Origin: Nocardia arizonensis
GTDB lineage: Bacteria; Actinomycetota; Actinomycetes; Mycobacteriales; Mycobacteriaceae
NCBI RefSeq assembly: GCF_001310275.1
Contig: NZ_LGYZ01000109.1
Location: 46,939 to 110,938 of the forward strand
Direction of reading: 5' to 3'
Length of the DNA: 64,000 nucleotides
In this document: one piece after another, positions 1-8,950 of the stretch
How positions within the stretch are numbered: position 1 is the stretch's first letter
How the letters are laid out: every line of letters starts with the position of its first letter
The notes under the pieces: generated by a model
Told to the model about the DNA's origin: nothing
Seen by the model: the letters and a program-made list of their open reading frames with translations, nothing else
The model's database searches: none
Made by a program: the position numbers and the translations under genes

Positions 1-987
1 GTAGGTCATGCCGTCGTCGAGGACCAGCATGCCCAACGGCGGCCGGACCACTTCGATGAGCGCCTGGGTCTGATCCACCGGCATACCGCACACCGTGCAG
101 AACGCCGAGCGTGGATCGCTGGGATGGGCTCGGGCGCATTTGAATCCGAGAACCTTCACGGTGAGCGCGGTGGCCTTGGCGGTGGCCTCGAGCCTGCGTT
201 GCAGATCCGGGTCGGGACGCGGCGCCGGATTGGTTCCGCCGAGCTGGGTCACCGCCTGATGCGGATCCTGGTGTTCCACGGGGGAATCCAGCATCGATGT
301 CGGCACCTGATTCGCCGTGACCTGCGGTCGCGGCATCGACTCGGCCTCTCGCGGTGCGCGCACGGGCTCGGGGTCGATCCGCGCGGTCGGCAGCGGTGTG
401 CGCTCGATACGGGCGGCGGTGCGCCCGTTGTGAATCGCCGCGGCGCGGCCCCGCGGCGACCACACGATCGCGCCGCCCGCCTCCGCGATGCCCTCCACGA
501 GACTGCCGATTCCCCGCCGCGGCGGCAGATCCGGTACGAGGCCGTCGGCCCCGTCGACGTAGAGGGCGGCGGCCAGCGACGGAATCGGAGCCACCCGGTC
601 GACGGTGAATGCCGCGTCACCGCCGCGGAACAGCTCGATCCGGTCGTCGTCGGCGAGCACGGCCGTCACCGCGCCGTGCAGGAAGATCGCCAGTCCCCCG
701 CCCTCGGCCTCGGACAGGATGCCGAAATCGATCGGCACCCCGGGACTGATCTGCTCGGCGACCTTCATCAGCCAGCGGGTCGCCTGGCGAGCCACCACCG
801 CGCCGGGCGCGTCGGGTTGTTGTTCGACGGCCTCGACGACAAGTTCGGCCAATGACTCGAGGGCGAGGACCGCGGGCGAATCCGGGGTGAGCCGGCGCGG
901 ACCCGGGTGCCCGACCAGGATCAGCGCACCCGCCACACTGGCCACGGCGTGCTCGCCCGCGACGACCTCGACCTGCCGATCCTTCAC
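1..987 (-). CDS. FHA-domain-type regulatory protein, C-terminus outside window
   Basis: This gene runs off the left edge, so only the first 329 residues are visible. The reading frame is open on the minus strand from a GTG at 987, with GGAGG about 8 bases upstream. In-frame GTG codons at 1077 and 1080 are possible but have no clear ribosome-binding site. The first ~180 residues form an alpha/beta domain I cannot name. A charged linker follows, then a Cys/His cluster (FKCARAH, then FCTVCG) that could bind zinc, then VVRPPLGMLVLDDGMTY. In actinobacterial proteins I remember, that last stretch leads directly into a forkhead-associated (FHA) domain. FHA domains bind phosphothreonine, and a Ser/Thr kinase lies at 6251-7819. 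The FHA domain itself is not in the window, so the call rests on the lead-in motif. Confidence 0.55.
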   Translation of the reverse strand, partial: MKDRQVEVVAGEHAVASVAGALILVGHPGPRRLTPDSPAVLALESLAELVVEAVEQQPDAPGAVVARQATRWLMKVAEQISPGVPIDFGILSEAEGGGLAIFLHGAVTAVLADDDRIELFRGGDAAFTVDRVAPIPSLAAALYVDGADGLVPDLPPRRGIGSLVEGIAEAGGAIVWSPRGRAAAIHNGRTAARIERTPLPTARIDPEPVRAPREAESMPRPQVTANQVPTSMLDSPVEHQDPHQAVTQLGGTNPAPRPDPDLQRRLEATAKATALTVKVLGFKCARAHPSDPRSAFCTVCGMPVDQTQALIEVVRPPLGMLVLDDGMTY

Positions 988-1079
988 CGGTATCGGCCTC
1001 CGCCGCGAGCCGGGTCCAGGGTCGTCGTCATACCCAACAGGGTAGTGGTCCGGCGCCTTCGGCGACGACTCTCCCACCA

Positions 1080-1095
1080 CCGGGTGACCACCCGG
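1080..1095. promoter_or_regulatory. Short inverted repeat between divergent genes
   Basis: CCGGGTG and CACCCGG form a perfect 7-base inverted repeat with a 2-base spacer. It lies between the minus-strand FHA-type gene and the plus-strand lipoprotein cluster. It could be a regulator site for one or both promoters. A chance GC-rich palindrome is equally possible. Confidence 0.25.
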
Positions 1096-1167
1096 ATAGC
1101 GGTCGCTGAGCCCGGCATCTGTCCGGTAACTTCGAATGGCACATACGGGAGGAACGAGGGCCCTGTC

Positions 1168-2373
1168 ATGGTTCGGATTTCGCGCATCGCACTCGTCGCG
1201 GTCTGCGCGCTGGTCGCCGGGGTCGCCAGCGCCTGCGGGGGCATCTCGGGGACAGCCGTGCCGGGCGAGATGGACGTGCGCAAACTCGAGGTCGGCACCT
1301 ATCCGGTCGACGCCTACCACTACGACCAGGAATCCTCGGGCAAGGGGTCGCTGCTCGAAGGTATGCGGATGTCGGAAGCCGTGGTGCCCGCCATCTCCGT
1401 CGACTCATCGCTGAAGTACGGCCGCGGCTCCACCGTGGTCGGCGACAGCACCGCGGCACTGGACTTCGTCGCCAACGTCTCCAAACCGGTGCTCGACAAC
1501 CGCAAATTCGTGGTCGGATTCGTCGCGGGCGGCGCCGACAAACCCGATCCCAAGGGCGAAACGAAGCCGCCCGCGGACGCCACCGCCATCACCAATCTGG
1601 TGATGCGATTCCCGGACGAGGCTTCGGCGAAACTGGCCGCGCGCGAACTCGAGGACGCCGACCTCGGCGTCTCCCCCGACAACCGCAAATTGCCCTCCAC
1701 CAAATATCCGGACGCCTATGTGCACTGGCGTCCCGGCATCGCCACCGTCGGCGCTTTCCACGCCTACCGGGAATTCGTGATCTCGCTGTTCATCCAGCGT
1801 CCCCGGGCCGACAGCACCGACCTGCTCAACTGGGTCGACCGCACGCTCGCCGCCCAGGTGCCCGCGCTCGACGGCTTCCGCGCGACGCCGGTGAACCAAC
1901 TCGACACACTGAAGGTCGATCCCGACGGCCTGCTGGCACGGGTCGCGGTGGCCGAGCGCAAGGGGCACTCCCCCGATCCCGACACCTTCGCCGTCTACGG
2001 CCCCGAGCACCAGATACACGCCGCCGACGACGAATCCGTCACCAAGAAGCTGCTGGCCGACACCGGGGTGGACAAGATCGCGATCGTCGACGCGAGTTCG
2101 GTGTTCCGCGCCCGCGACGCCGATGCCGCGCACGCCCTGCTCGACGGATTGGTCGGCACCGTCGGCAGTTACTTCGACCCGATCACCGCGCCCAAGGACG
2201 TCCCCGGCGCGAAATGCCTGCAACTCAACAGCAGCGGCGATCAGGAACGCGATTACAAGTACCGGTGCTATGTGCCCTACAAGCGCTATATCGGAATCGT
2301 GACCAGCGACAAGGAGCCCGACGTTCGCCAGAAGGTGGCGGCGCAGTACGCCCTGCTGGCCAATAGCCTCTAG
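1168..2373 (+). CDS. Lipoprotein 1 of a tandem paralogous family (DUF7373-like)
   Basis: This 401-residue protein starts at ATG 1168 with GGGAGGAACGAGG just upstream; the long open frame before it is not used. The N-terminus is a lipoprotein signal, VRISRIALVAV...ASAC, with lipidation expected at Cys23. The mature protein begins with KLEVGTYPVD. It ends with two cysteines (AKCLQL and YRCYVP) and the tail QKVAAQYALLANSL. The three following genes share the early 'L..G.Y' motif, a GVD.V(A)..YRARD-like segment, the C-terminal cysteine pair and the AQYxLL tail, so all four are paralogues. I believe this is the family called DUF7373, abundant in Nocardia, but I cannot check. It should be a membrane-anchored surface protein; its role is unknown. 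Confidence 0.85.
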   Translation: MVRISRIALVAVCALVAGVASACGGISGTAVPGEMDVRKLEVGTYPVDAYHYDQESSGKGSLLEGMRMSEAVVPAISVDSSLKYGRGSTVVGDSTAALDFVANVSKPVLDNRKFVVGFVAGGADKPDPKGETKPPADATAITNLVMRFPDEASAKLAARELEDADLGVSPDNRKLPSTKYPDAYVHWRPGIATVGAFHAYREFVISLFIQRPRADSTDLLNWVDRTLAAQVPALDGFRATPVNQLDTLKVDPDGLLARVAVAERKGHSPDPDTFAVYGPEHQIHAADDESVTKKLLADTGVDKIAIVDASSVFRARDADAAHALLDGLVGTVGSYFDPITAPKDVPGAKCLQLNSSGDQERDYKYRCYVPYKRYIGIVTSDKEPDVRQKVAAQYALLANSL

Positions 2374-2543
2374 CCCGTCGACGGCATCGGCCGGATCACG
2401 GTGACCGCGACGGGCTCACGACGGTGCAGTACCATGCCGCGGGTACGCGACGGCGGGGGAGCGTGCGGCTTGCCGGAGTGATTCCCGGCGCTGCGGTTTC
2501 GTCCGAGGCGTACCGAACGCCGACGATTCCGAACGGGGGCAGC

Positions 2544-3740
2544 ATGAGATTTCGCCGCGGTCTACTCGCGCTGTTCGTCGCCGCGACGGTGACGGGCTGC
2601 TCGGCCACCATCTCCGGCACCGCGAATCCGGGGCTCACACCGGTGGACCCGGCGACGCTGCGGACCGGCGCGTATGTGCCGCAACCCACCGCCTACACAC
2701 CGAAGCTGTACACGATCAACGACATGCGCCTGATCGAGGCCCGGCGCATGCTCGGCTACCTGGTGCATCCGGCCTCGATCGACGCCGATCTGACCCAGGT
2801 CGGCGACGTGCGATTCTTCGATGCCGCCGACTCCCCGTTCACCCAGAAGACGCTGCCGGACGAATACCGCCCGGCCACGATCGACAACAACATGCTCGCG
2901 GGCGTCTACGTCTCGCGGATCAACGAGAATCTGCGCAGCCGCAAGAAGTTGATCGTCTCGGTGCTGCGATTCCCGACCGATGCCACCGCCGCGAAGGCCG
3001 CCGAGGACTTCGGCCGGATCGCCGCGAATCCGCAGACGCACCCGCTCACCCTCGACGGACATCCCGAGGTGCGCGCGAGTTCGCGTGACGACTCCGCCGG
3101 ACTGGCCTTCCTCAGCCGCGGGCCCTACGTGATTCTCGTCAACGCCGGCGTCCCACAGCCGGATCGGGCCGCGGTGACCCAGGTCCTGCTGACCACCGTC
3201 GAACGCCAGCTCACGCTGCTCGACCAGCTGAAACCCACACCGTGGGACGATGTGCTCGATCTGCCCCTCGACACGGACAGCATCATGCGCCGCGCATTGC
3301 CGAAGGCGCCCGACTACAGCGACCCGTTCACGACCGACAGCGATTTCGGCGTGTACACCCCCGCCGCCGAGCTGCACTTCGAACGCAATCCGGTGCAGGT
3401 GAAGAAGGCATTCGACGACGGCGGCGTCGATCTGGTCGGCCGTCGCGCCGCGGTCGTCTACCGTGCCCGGGATCTGCCCGCCGCCTTCGCACTGCAATCG
3501 GCGCTGATGATCGCGGGCCGCAACGACGAGATACTAGATTCACCGCCTGGCCTGCCCGATGTGCGCTGTCTGCGTCTCGACACCCGTGATTTCGTGCGCA
3601 ATTACGACGAGTTCTGCACGGTGATCCGCGGCCGGTACGTCGCCGTGGTGGTCGCCGAAACGCCGATCGCCGCGCGCGTTGACATCAACCTGTACCAGCG
3701 CGCCGCCGCCCAATACGCGATCCTCGCCAACAGTGAGTAG
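2544..3740 (+). CDS. Lipoprotein 2 of the tandem family
   Basis: This 398-residue protein starts at ATG 2544 after GAACGGGGG. The signal peptide RFRRGLLALFVAATVTGC carries a good lipobox (VTGC, Cys19). The mature chain begins SATISGTANPGLTP and soon has TLRTGAYVPQ, matching the 'L..G.Y' motif of its neighbours. Near the end are the paired cysteines VRCLRLDTR and DEFCTVIR, then QRAAAQYAILANSE. The segment GVDLVGRRAAVVYRARD is close to GVDLVAASDAEVYRARD in lipoprotein 3. The 170-base gap before this gene is the largest in the cluster, so an internal promoter is possible; none was clear. Function is unknown; a lipid-anchored envelope protein is expected. Confidence 0.85.
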   Translation: MRFRRGLLALFVAATVTGCSATISGTANPGLTPVDPATLRTGAYVPQPTAYTPKLYTINDMRLIEARRMLGYLVHPASIDADLTQVGDVRFFDAADSPFTQKTLPDEYRPATIDNNMLAGVYVSRINENLRSRKKLIVSVLRFPTDATAAKAAEDFGRIAANPQTHPLTLDGHPEVRASSRDDSAGLAFLSRGPYVILVNAGVPQPDRAAVTQVLLTTVERQLTLLDQLKPTPWDDVLDLPLDTDSIMRRALPKAPDYSDPFTTDSDFGVYTPAAELHFERNPVQVKKAFDDGGVDLVGRRAAVVYRARDLPAAFALQSALMIAGRNDEILDSPPGLPDVRCLRLDTRDFVRNYDEFCTVIRGRYVAVVVAETPIAARVDINLYQRAAAQYAILANSE

Positions 3741-3747
3741 GGCCGTC

Positions 3748-4932
3748 ATGCGAATCCGCTATCCACTGCTGTTCCTCGTCGCGGCGCTCGCGCTGGTGTC
3801 GGGCTGCTCCGAGCCTGCCGAGCCCGCGGCGCCGATCATCGACTACGAGGCACTGGATTCGGGGAACTACCCCACGACGCCGCGCGACCTGAGCGCGCTG
3901 GACGATCCGAAGTACGGGCCGCTGCGCGAGGCGATCCGCATCGGCGCGACGGTGCCGTTGGTATTCGAGACGGATCCGAGATTCACCTTCCAGCGGCTCA
4001 CCGGACCGCAACGCCGGGTGATCCCTGGGGTCGCGCCCGCGGTGTACGGCATGGAGGAAGCTGAATTCAACGAACTGACAACGGGTCTGGTGGCGGGCTG
4101 GTGGACCAGTGCCGAACGCCGTGCGAACTATTTCCTCGGCAGGTCGGTCACCGCCGACGCCCTGCGCTTCGGCGACGCCGCGGCGGCGGAGGCCGCGGGT
4201 GCGCGCCTGGCCGATCGGGTGGTCCGCAACGTGGCGAGCGGCGAGACGGTGACGATCCCGAACTTTCCGGCGGCTCGGGCGTATTTCTCCCCCGCCAAGC
4301 GCTACCTCGACATCTGGATGCCGCATCAGTCGATGCTGCTGTACGTGCACGTGGACGATCCGGTGTCCGAACCGCTCATCGCCGATCCGCTGGTCGAGAT
4401 CGCCCAGCGCGTATTCGCCGCCGTGATCGATGGATTGCGGAACTACGACCCGACGCCGGTGGACCGGATCGCGGCGCTGCCCGCCGACGTCGACGGTATG
4501 CTCGCCCGCACACTGCCGCCCGCGAAGATCGCCGAGGCCAAATCCGACACCCGCTCGATGCTGCTGCCGTCGCGGGCCGCGCTGCACTACGCCAACAGCC
4601 CGGCGACCACGAAGTCGGCCTACGACGACGCGGGCGTCGACCTGGTCGCGGCATCGGACGCCGAGGTCTACCGCGCCCGCGACGCCGACGGCGCCGCCCG
4701 GCTGCTCGCCGCCCTCGCCACGGAGCTCTCCGACGACGGCAAGGCCGCCCCCGCGCCCGCGGGGATGCCGAACGCGCGCTGCTTCGAGTCCAAGGACGAC
4801 AAGCGCGCCACGCGAATCACGCCGACCTGCCTACTGACCTACGAACGGTTCGTCGCCCGCGTCACCGGCGCGAACACCCAAGAGCTGCACCAGAAGGCCG
4901 CGGCCCAGTACAAGTTGCTCGCCGCCCGGTGA
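3748..4932 (+). CDS. Lipoprotein 3 of the tandem family
   Basis: The stop of lipoprotein 2 is 7 bases upstream, so the genes are probably co-transcribed. The ATG at 3748 gives 394 residues; a GTG at 3733, overlapping the previous gene's end, would add five residues. The signal peptide is RIRYPLLFLVAALALVSGC with Cys20 as the lipidation site. ALDSGNYPTTP, GVDLVAASDAEVYRARD, the cysteine pair (ARCFES, PTCLLTY) and QKAAAQYKLLAAR place it in the same family. Its post-signal linker is shorter and more acidic than in the paralogues. Function unknown. Confidence 0.85.
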   Translation: MRIRYPLLFLVAALALVSGCSEPAEPAAPIIDYEALDSGNYPTTPRDLSALDDPKYGPLREAIRIGATVPLVFETDPRFTFQRLTGPQRRVIPGVAPAVYGMEEAEFNELTTGLVAGWWTSAERRANYFLGRSVTADALRFGDAAAAEAAGARLADRVVRNVASGETVTIPNFPAARAYFSPAKRYLDIWMPHQSMLLYVHVDDPVSEPLIADPLVEIAQRVFAAVIDGLRNYDPTPVDRIAALPADVDGMLARTLPPAKIAEAKSDTRSMLLPSRAALHYANSPATTKSAYDDAGVDLVAASDAEVYRARDADGAARLLAALATELSDDGKAAPAPAGMPNARCFESKDDKRATRITPTCLLTYERFVARVTGANTQELHQKAAAQYKLLAAR

Positions 4933-4973
4933 TCGGCCGCCCGAGCACGCGCATACCGGACAGGAGTGCCACG

Positions 4974-6191
4974 ATGCGATCGAGACCGGCCCACCCGGGC
5001 CTCGCCATGTTGACCACGGTGCTGCTGACGCTGGGCCTCGCGGGCTGCGGCACGGTGGTCGAGGGTGTCCCGACGCGCGTTCGGCCCGACATCTCCGCGC
5101 TCGACGTGGGCAACTACCAGACGGTTCCGCGCACCGTCGGCAATGCCAAGAACCAGCGGCAGGCCCGAGCGCGCGAGTCACAGCGCCTGGGCGACTACGT
5201 CATCCAACCCGCGGAGGCCGACCCCTCCTACACCGAGGACGCATGGCTGCTGCGCTCCCATATCGTGCTCGACCGCAAGGCGCTGGGTTCACTGGTCATC
5301 AACGACACCTTCAACGATGTCGCCAAGGATCTGGTAGCGGGCTGGGTCAATGCCGAGGCGACGCGCGCCGACGGCGACGCACCGCAGCGCACCGCGAATA
5401 TCGCCGTGCTGATGTTCCCGACCCCGGAGATCGCGAAAGCGGTGGGGCCTACCCTGGAACACGACGACTTCACCTACAACCGGGACAACCAGCCGCTGAC
5501 CATCACCGACTTCTCCGACACCACGGCGCACTGGCGGCCCGGCGTCTCCTCGATCGGCTCGTGGACCGTGCACGGCCGGTATGTCATCTATATCAAGGTC
5601 GTCGACGACACCGCCGCTCCCGACGCGGCCGCGCTCATCGGCCATGTCGTGCGGCTGCTCGGCAAACAGATCCCCGCGCTCGACCAGTTCGCGCCGACAC
5701 CCGACGCGGATCTGCCGCGCATTCCGCTCGATACGGACGGATTGCTCGGCCGGACGCTGCCGAGTTCCCCCGACGCGCCCTTCCGCCCGGAGCCGGACGG
5801 AATCTACACCGGCCGCGGCATATTGACGCTGCTGCTGCACAGCGGCCCGGAGACGCTGGCCAGACTGCGCGGCCACGACGTGGACCTGGTCGCCTTCGGC
5901 AATGCCGTTGTCTTCCGCAGCCGCACGGCCGCGGGCGCGGAGGGGCTGTGGCGCGATTGGCAGCTGTCCAAGGATCTCGATGACGATCAGCGGCTGGTGG
6001 ATCCGCCCGACCGCGTCGGCGACGCGATCGAATGTATCGCCCAGTACGGCGGAACCACCGCGAACAAGGTCCTCGCGGGTCACCTGTGCATCATGCGCGT
6101 CGACCGCTACGTGGTGCAGTCGCGCAGTAAGCAGCTGCCCGATCTGTACCAGCGGATGTCGGCGCAGTACGCCCTGCTGACCAGCGGATGA
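4974..6191 (+). CDS. Lipoprotein 4 of the tandem family
   Basis: This 405-residue protein starts at ATG 4974 after CAGGAGTGCC, 41 bases downstream of lipoprotein 3. The lipobox is LAGC with Cys25. The mature sequence has ALDVGNYQTVPRTV near the start, and ends with the cysteine pair (IECIAQY, HLCIMRV) and QRMSAQYALLTSG. It is the most divergent of the four. The 'YRARD' position reads VFRSRT, and the segment before the C-terminal cysteines is longer. The kinase gene follows 59 bases later on the same strand, so lipoproteins and kinase could share a transcript. Function unknown. Confidence 0.85.
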   Translation: MRSRPAHPGLAMLTTVLLTLGLAGCGTVVEGVPTRVRPDISALDVGNYQTVPRTVGNAKNQRQARARESQRLGDYVIQPAEADPSYTEDAWLLRSHIVLDRKALGSLVINDTFNDVAKDLVAGWVNAEATRADGDAPQRTANIAVLMFPTPEIAKAVGPTLEHDDFTYNRDNQPLTITDFSDTTAHWRPGVSSIGSWTVHGRYVIYIKVVDDTAAPDAAALIGHVVRLLGKQIPALDQFAPTPDADLPRIPLDTDGLLGRTLPSSPDAPFRPEPDGIYTGRGILTLLLHSGPETLARLRGHDVDLVAFGNAVVFRSRTAAGAEGLWRDWQLSKDLDDDQRLVDPPDRVGDAIECIAQYGGTTANKVLAGHLCIMRVDRYVVQSRSKQLPDLYQRMSAQYALLTSG

Positions 6192-6250
6192 CGCCGCGGT
6201 GATGGAGTATGGACGCGGCCGGAACGACCGCGATCGTTGAGGAGGACCGA

Positions 6251-7819
6251 ATGGCGTTGCGACCCGGCGCGATCGTCGGCGGCTACCGGGTGCTCGATGT
6301 GCTCGGCAGCGGCGGCATGGGCACCGTATACCTGGCACAGAATCCGATTCTGCCGCGGCGCGACGCGCTGAAGGTCCTCAGCGCGGACCTGTCCACCGAC
6401 GCCGAATTCCGCGCACGCTTCGAACGTGAGGCCAATCTCGCCGCCGCGCTGGACCATCCGAATCTGGTCGCGGTGTACAACCGCGGCGAGGAGGACGGTC
6501 AGCTGTGGATCGCCATGCAGTACGTGGATGGCACCGACGCGGCCGACGAGGTCGCCAAGGGTCCGGCGGTCATGACCCCGCGGCGCGCCCTGCGCATCGT
6601 CACCGAGGTCGGCAAGGGGCTGGACTACGCGCACCGGCGCGGCCTGCTGCACCGCGACGTCAAACCGGCCAACTTCCTGCTCGCCACCGCCGACGCCGAC
6701 GACGAGGAGCGCGTGCTGCTGACCGACTTCGGCGTGGCCAAGGTCGCCGAGGACGGCCAAGACCTCACGGCCACAGGAAATTTCATGGCCACGGTGGCGT
6801 ACGCGCCGCCCGAACAGCTCATGGGCTCGCACCTGGACCCGCGCGCCGACATCTACAGCCTCGGCTGCGCCTTCTTCAAACTGTTGACCGGCCGCAATCC
6901 CTATCCCTCGCCCCTGCCCGCGGTGGTCATGATGGGACATCTGCACGAGCCGCCGCCGAAGCCGACCGCGGTGCGCCCGGATCTACCGCCCGCGCTCGAC
7001 GCCGTGTTCGAGAAGGTCATGGCGAAGAATCCGGCGCATCGCTACGCCACCTGCCGCGAATTCGCGCAGGCCGCCGAGGCGGCGCTCTTCGGTGTGCCGC
7101 AGCGGTTCCGCGCGCCCACCGATCCCCGGATGCCGTACGCCGGCGCGCAGGTGAGCGATCCGCGCACCGCGATCACCGGTCCCAGTGGTCCGCGGGCGTA
7201 CCACCCGACATATCCGATCGAGCCCACCGACCAGCATCTGGTCGACACCCTGCGCAACGACAACGGCGCGCGCTCACGCACCCGAAAGCTGATCGGCGCG
7301 GCGGTGCTCGCCGTGGTCGCCGCGGTCGCCGTCGCGGCGGGGACCTATTTCGTGGCCTCCGGCGAGGATTCCGGCGGCGCGGGCGGGGATCGGATGGCCG
7401 CCGTCCGCAATTCCTATCCCGAATTCGACGGAAAGACGGTCACCGCGATGAATTTCGGCAACTCGACGCTCTCGGCGGTACTCACGCCGAGTCCGCAGGC
7501 GAAGTTCCTCCAGGACATCGGATTCCGCTACGACTCCGATTACAAGGCGGTCGGCGACGAGAAGTCACCGCGTCCGCTGTCGGTCACCCTGTCCTCGCTA
7601 CGGATCGATTCCGAAGTCCTTGTCGTACTGCGCACCGACAAGGACGCCGGAAAGGGCGGATTCCGCGGTCTGCCCACCGGCATCTCGAATAGTTCGGCCC
7701 GCATCGTCGTCGTCGACGACGTCGCCACCGTACAGGCGTTCCAGGTGTGGACGGAGCAGTCCGACGGGGTGCTGATCGACAAGATGGTGCCGGTCATCGC
7801 GAAGGCGCTCCGCAAGTGA
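6251..7819 (+). CDS. Transmembrane serine/threonine protein kinase (Pkn type)
   Basis: This 522-residue eukaryotic-type kinase starts at ATG 6251 after GGAGGACCGA. All core motifs are intact: Gly loop GSGGMGTVY (19-27), ATP-binding Lys41 in DALKVL, Glu in FEREANL, catalytic HRDVKPANFLL (Asp136) and DFG at 159-161. The activation loop (TATGNFMATVAYAPPEQ) holds several threonines suited to autophosphorylation. A Pro-rich juxtamembrane stretch precedes one transmembrane helix near residues 347-370 (KLIGAAVLAVV...). The ~150-residue C-terminal domain would be extracytoplasmic and is not PASTA. It probably senses an envelope signal and phosphorylates cytoplasmic targets. The four lipoproteins upstream and the FHA-type gene at the left edge are plausible partners; that link is inference. 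Confidence 0.95.
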   Translation: MALRPGAIVGGYRVLDVLGSGGMGTVYLAQNPILPRRDALKVLSADLSTDAEFRARFEREANLAAALDHPNLVAVYNRGEEDGQLWIAMQYVDGTDAADEVAKGPAVMTPRRALRIVTEVGKGLDYAHRRGLLHRDVKPANFLLATADADDEERVLLTDFGVAKVAEDGQDLTATGNFMATVAYAPPEQLMGSHLDPRADIYSLGCAFFKLLTGRNPYPSPLPAVVMMGHLHEPPPKPTAVRPDLPPALDAVFEKVMAKNPAHRYATCREFAQAAEAALFGVPQRFRAPTDPRMPYAGAQVSDPRTAITGPSGPRAYHPTYPIEPTDQHLVDTLRNDNGARSRTRKLIGAAVLAVVAAVAVAAGTYFVASGEDSGGAGGDRMAAVRNSYPEFDGKTVTAMNFGNSTLSAVLTPSPQAKFLQDIGFRYDSDYKAVGDEKSPRPLSVTLSSLRIDSEVLVVLRTDKDAGKGGFRGLPTGISNSSARIVVVDDVATVQAFQVWTEQSDGVLIDKMVPVIAKALRK

Positions 7820-8225
7820 GATCGCGCGAAATCCGGCGCGGCAGACCGAAGTCCGACGTTGTCAGGGCGGCGCGGCTTACACTGAAAGGCCAGTAGCGCT
7901 GGTTCTCGCCATTGGGTAGGGTGAGGCCCAGCCAGCCCACTCGCCAGTTCAGGTGGAAGCAGCAGGGGGAAGGAGGGGAGCGATCGCGCTGGCGGCGACC
8001 GATGCGAGACGGCACCGCGGTCGAGACCGTTCGGGGGGAACGCATCCAGACCCTCCCGTCCTCGGTGTTGCCGGTCGACAACGCGCACGCTTCGAGCCGC
8101 GATGAAACTCCAGCGAGATTCCTCTCGAACTGGGTGGAACCGATTCGGCACGGCGAGCGTCCAACCATATGAACAGGGTCAGCTCAGACTTCGGGCCTTG
8201 ACCACGAGCAGGAGGAGGAGCCGCC
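7820..8225. other. 406-base intergenic leader of the first esx pair
   Basis: No convincing gene lies here. An 86-codon plus-strand ORF (7912-8172) starts without a good ribosome-binding site and has shuffled-looking composition. TTACACT near 7877 could supply a -10 element (TACACT), but its best upstream partner has poor spacing. The region ends with a strong GGAGGAGGAG at 8211-8220, placed for the ATG at 8226. A long 5' leader is the simplest reading. Confidence 0.4.
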
Positions 8226-8555
8226 ATGGCGGACAATTTGAAGGCCGATAGTACAGTCATCGCGCAAAAGGCCAAGGAGTTCCAGGAGCAGCACAACAAC
8301 CTGATGATCGCCATCAGGACGCTGAAGGCCGACGAGGACAATGTCACGAACGGCGCCAACTGGCAGGGCCAGGCCCGCGATGCGTTCAACGCGTTCATGG
8401 AGCGCTACTACTTCCAGGCCGACAAGATGAACGACAAGCTGATGGAGACCGCCGAGAAGCTGGTCAAGATGAGCGGTTCCTTCCAGGACCAGGACGATTC
8501 CTTCTCCTCGAAGGTGAACTCCCAGATGTCCAGCCTCGATCTCCCGCCGGTCTAA
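8226..8555 (+). CDS. WXG100 family ESX substrate (EsxB/CFP-10-like), first locus
   Basis: This 109-residue protein has the WXG100 fold signature: helix, WQG turn in GANWQGQARDAF, then a second amphipathic helix (FMERYYFQADKMND). ATG 8226 is preceded by GGAGGAGGAG. After the second helix, FQDQD resembles the YxxxD/E general secretion signal with Phe for Tyr. WXG100 proteins are exported as antiparallel heterodimers recognised by EccC. The gene 39 bases downstream is the obvious partner. The pair is convergent to the ESX-4-type core genes at 8951-14430, whereas in M. tuberculosis ESX-4 the esx genes lie in the same orientation as eccC (from memory). Confidence 0.92.
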   Translation: MADNLKADSTVIAQKAKEFQEQHNNLMIAIRTLKADEDNVTNGANWQGQARDAFNAFMERYYFQADKMNDKLMETAEKLVKMSGSFQDQDDSFSSKVNSQMSSLDLPPV

Positions 8556-8594
8556 ATCTCCGAATCTTTCGTTCCTTCGTAAGGAGTCTGAACA

Positions 8595-8885
8595 ATGAGC
8601 AAGCCCATCTCCGCCAATTTCTCGGGTGTCGAGGCCGGCGCACAGCAGATCATCAAGCGCGCCGAAGGCATCGGCCAGGAACTCGAGTCCTTCCACAAGA
8701 AGGTCGAAGAGTACGTCGCCACCTACGGCGCCGGTGCCGCCAACGATGCGTTCAGCGAGTTGCAGCGCAGCTGGCAGAACCACGTTATGCAGCTGAACAC
8801 CACCCTGAGCGGCGCGGCCCAGCTGGTGAGCACGGGCAACTCGGAGCTCCAGAGCACCGACTCCGCGCTCGCGGGCCTCTTCTGA
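8595..8885 (+). CDS. WXG100-like partner (EsxA-like) with YGAG in place of WXG
   Basis: This 96-residue helical-hairpin protein is the second member of the esx pair, with AAGGAG upstream of ATG 8595. The turn reads TYGAGAANDAF, aligning with the AWGGSGSEAY of ESAT-6 as I remember it, so the tryptophan is replaced by tyrosine. A tryptophan appears later in ELQRSWQNHV. It should pair with the WQG protein just upstream. I see no YxxxD/E motif at its C-terminus, consistent with one secretion signal per heterodimer. A perfect palindrome that looks like a terminator follows within 20 bases. Confidence 0.88.
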   Translation: MSKPISANFSGVEAGAQQIIKRAEGIGQELESFHKKVEEYVATYGAGAANDAFSELQRSWQNHVMQLNTTLSGAAQLVSTGNSELQSTDSALAGLF

Positions 8886-8901
8886 GCTCACCTCGATCCT
8901 G

Positions 8902-8933
8902 TTCGGGCCCCGGCGAATTCGCCGGGGCCCGAA
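8902..8933. terminator. Perfect 32-base palindrome, bidirectional terminator
   Basis: A perfect palindrome centred between 8917 and 8918 (arms of 16 bases, GAATTC at the centre) lies between the end of the esx pair (8885, plus) and the end of the minus-strand gene at 8951. Convergent placement and a GC-rich stem suit termination in both directions. There is no long U tract, as is usual in high-GC actinobacteria. Confidence 0.8.
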
Positions 8934-8950
8934 GTATTCCGGTACGAATC

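Noticed and set aside
124..855. Plus-strand 243-codon ORF at the left edge
   Set aside because: It is antisense to the FHA-type gene, has Arg-rich shuffled composition and no ribosome-binding site. The minus strand gives a sensible protein with a zinc-like cluster.
7912..8172. 86-codon ORF upstream of the first esx gene
   Set aside because: No family-like sequence and no good ribosome-binding site; it lies in what looks like a 5' leader.
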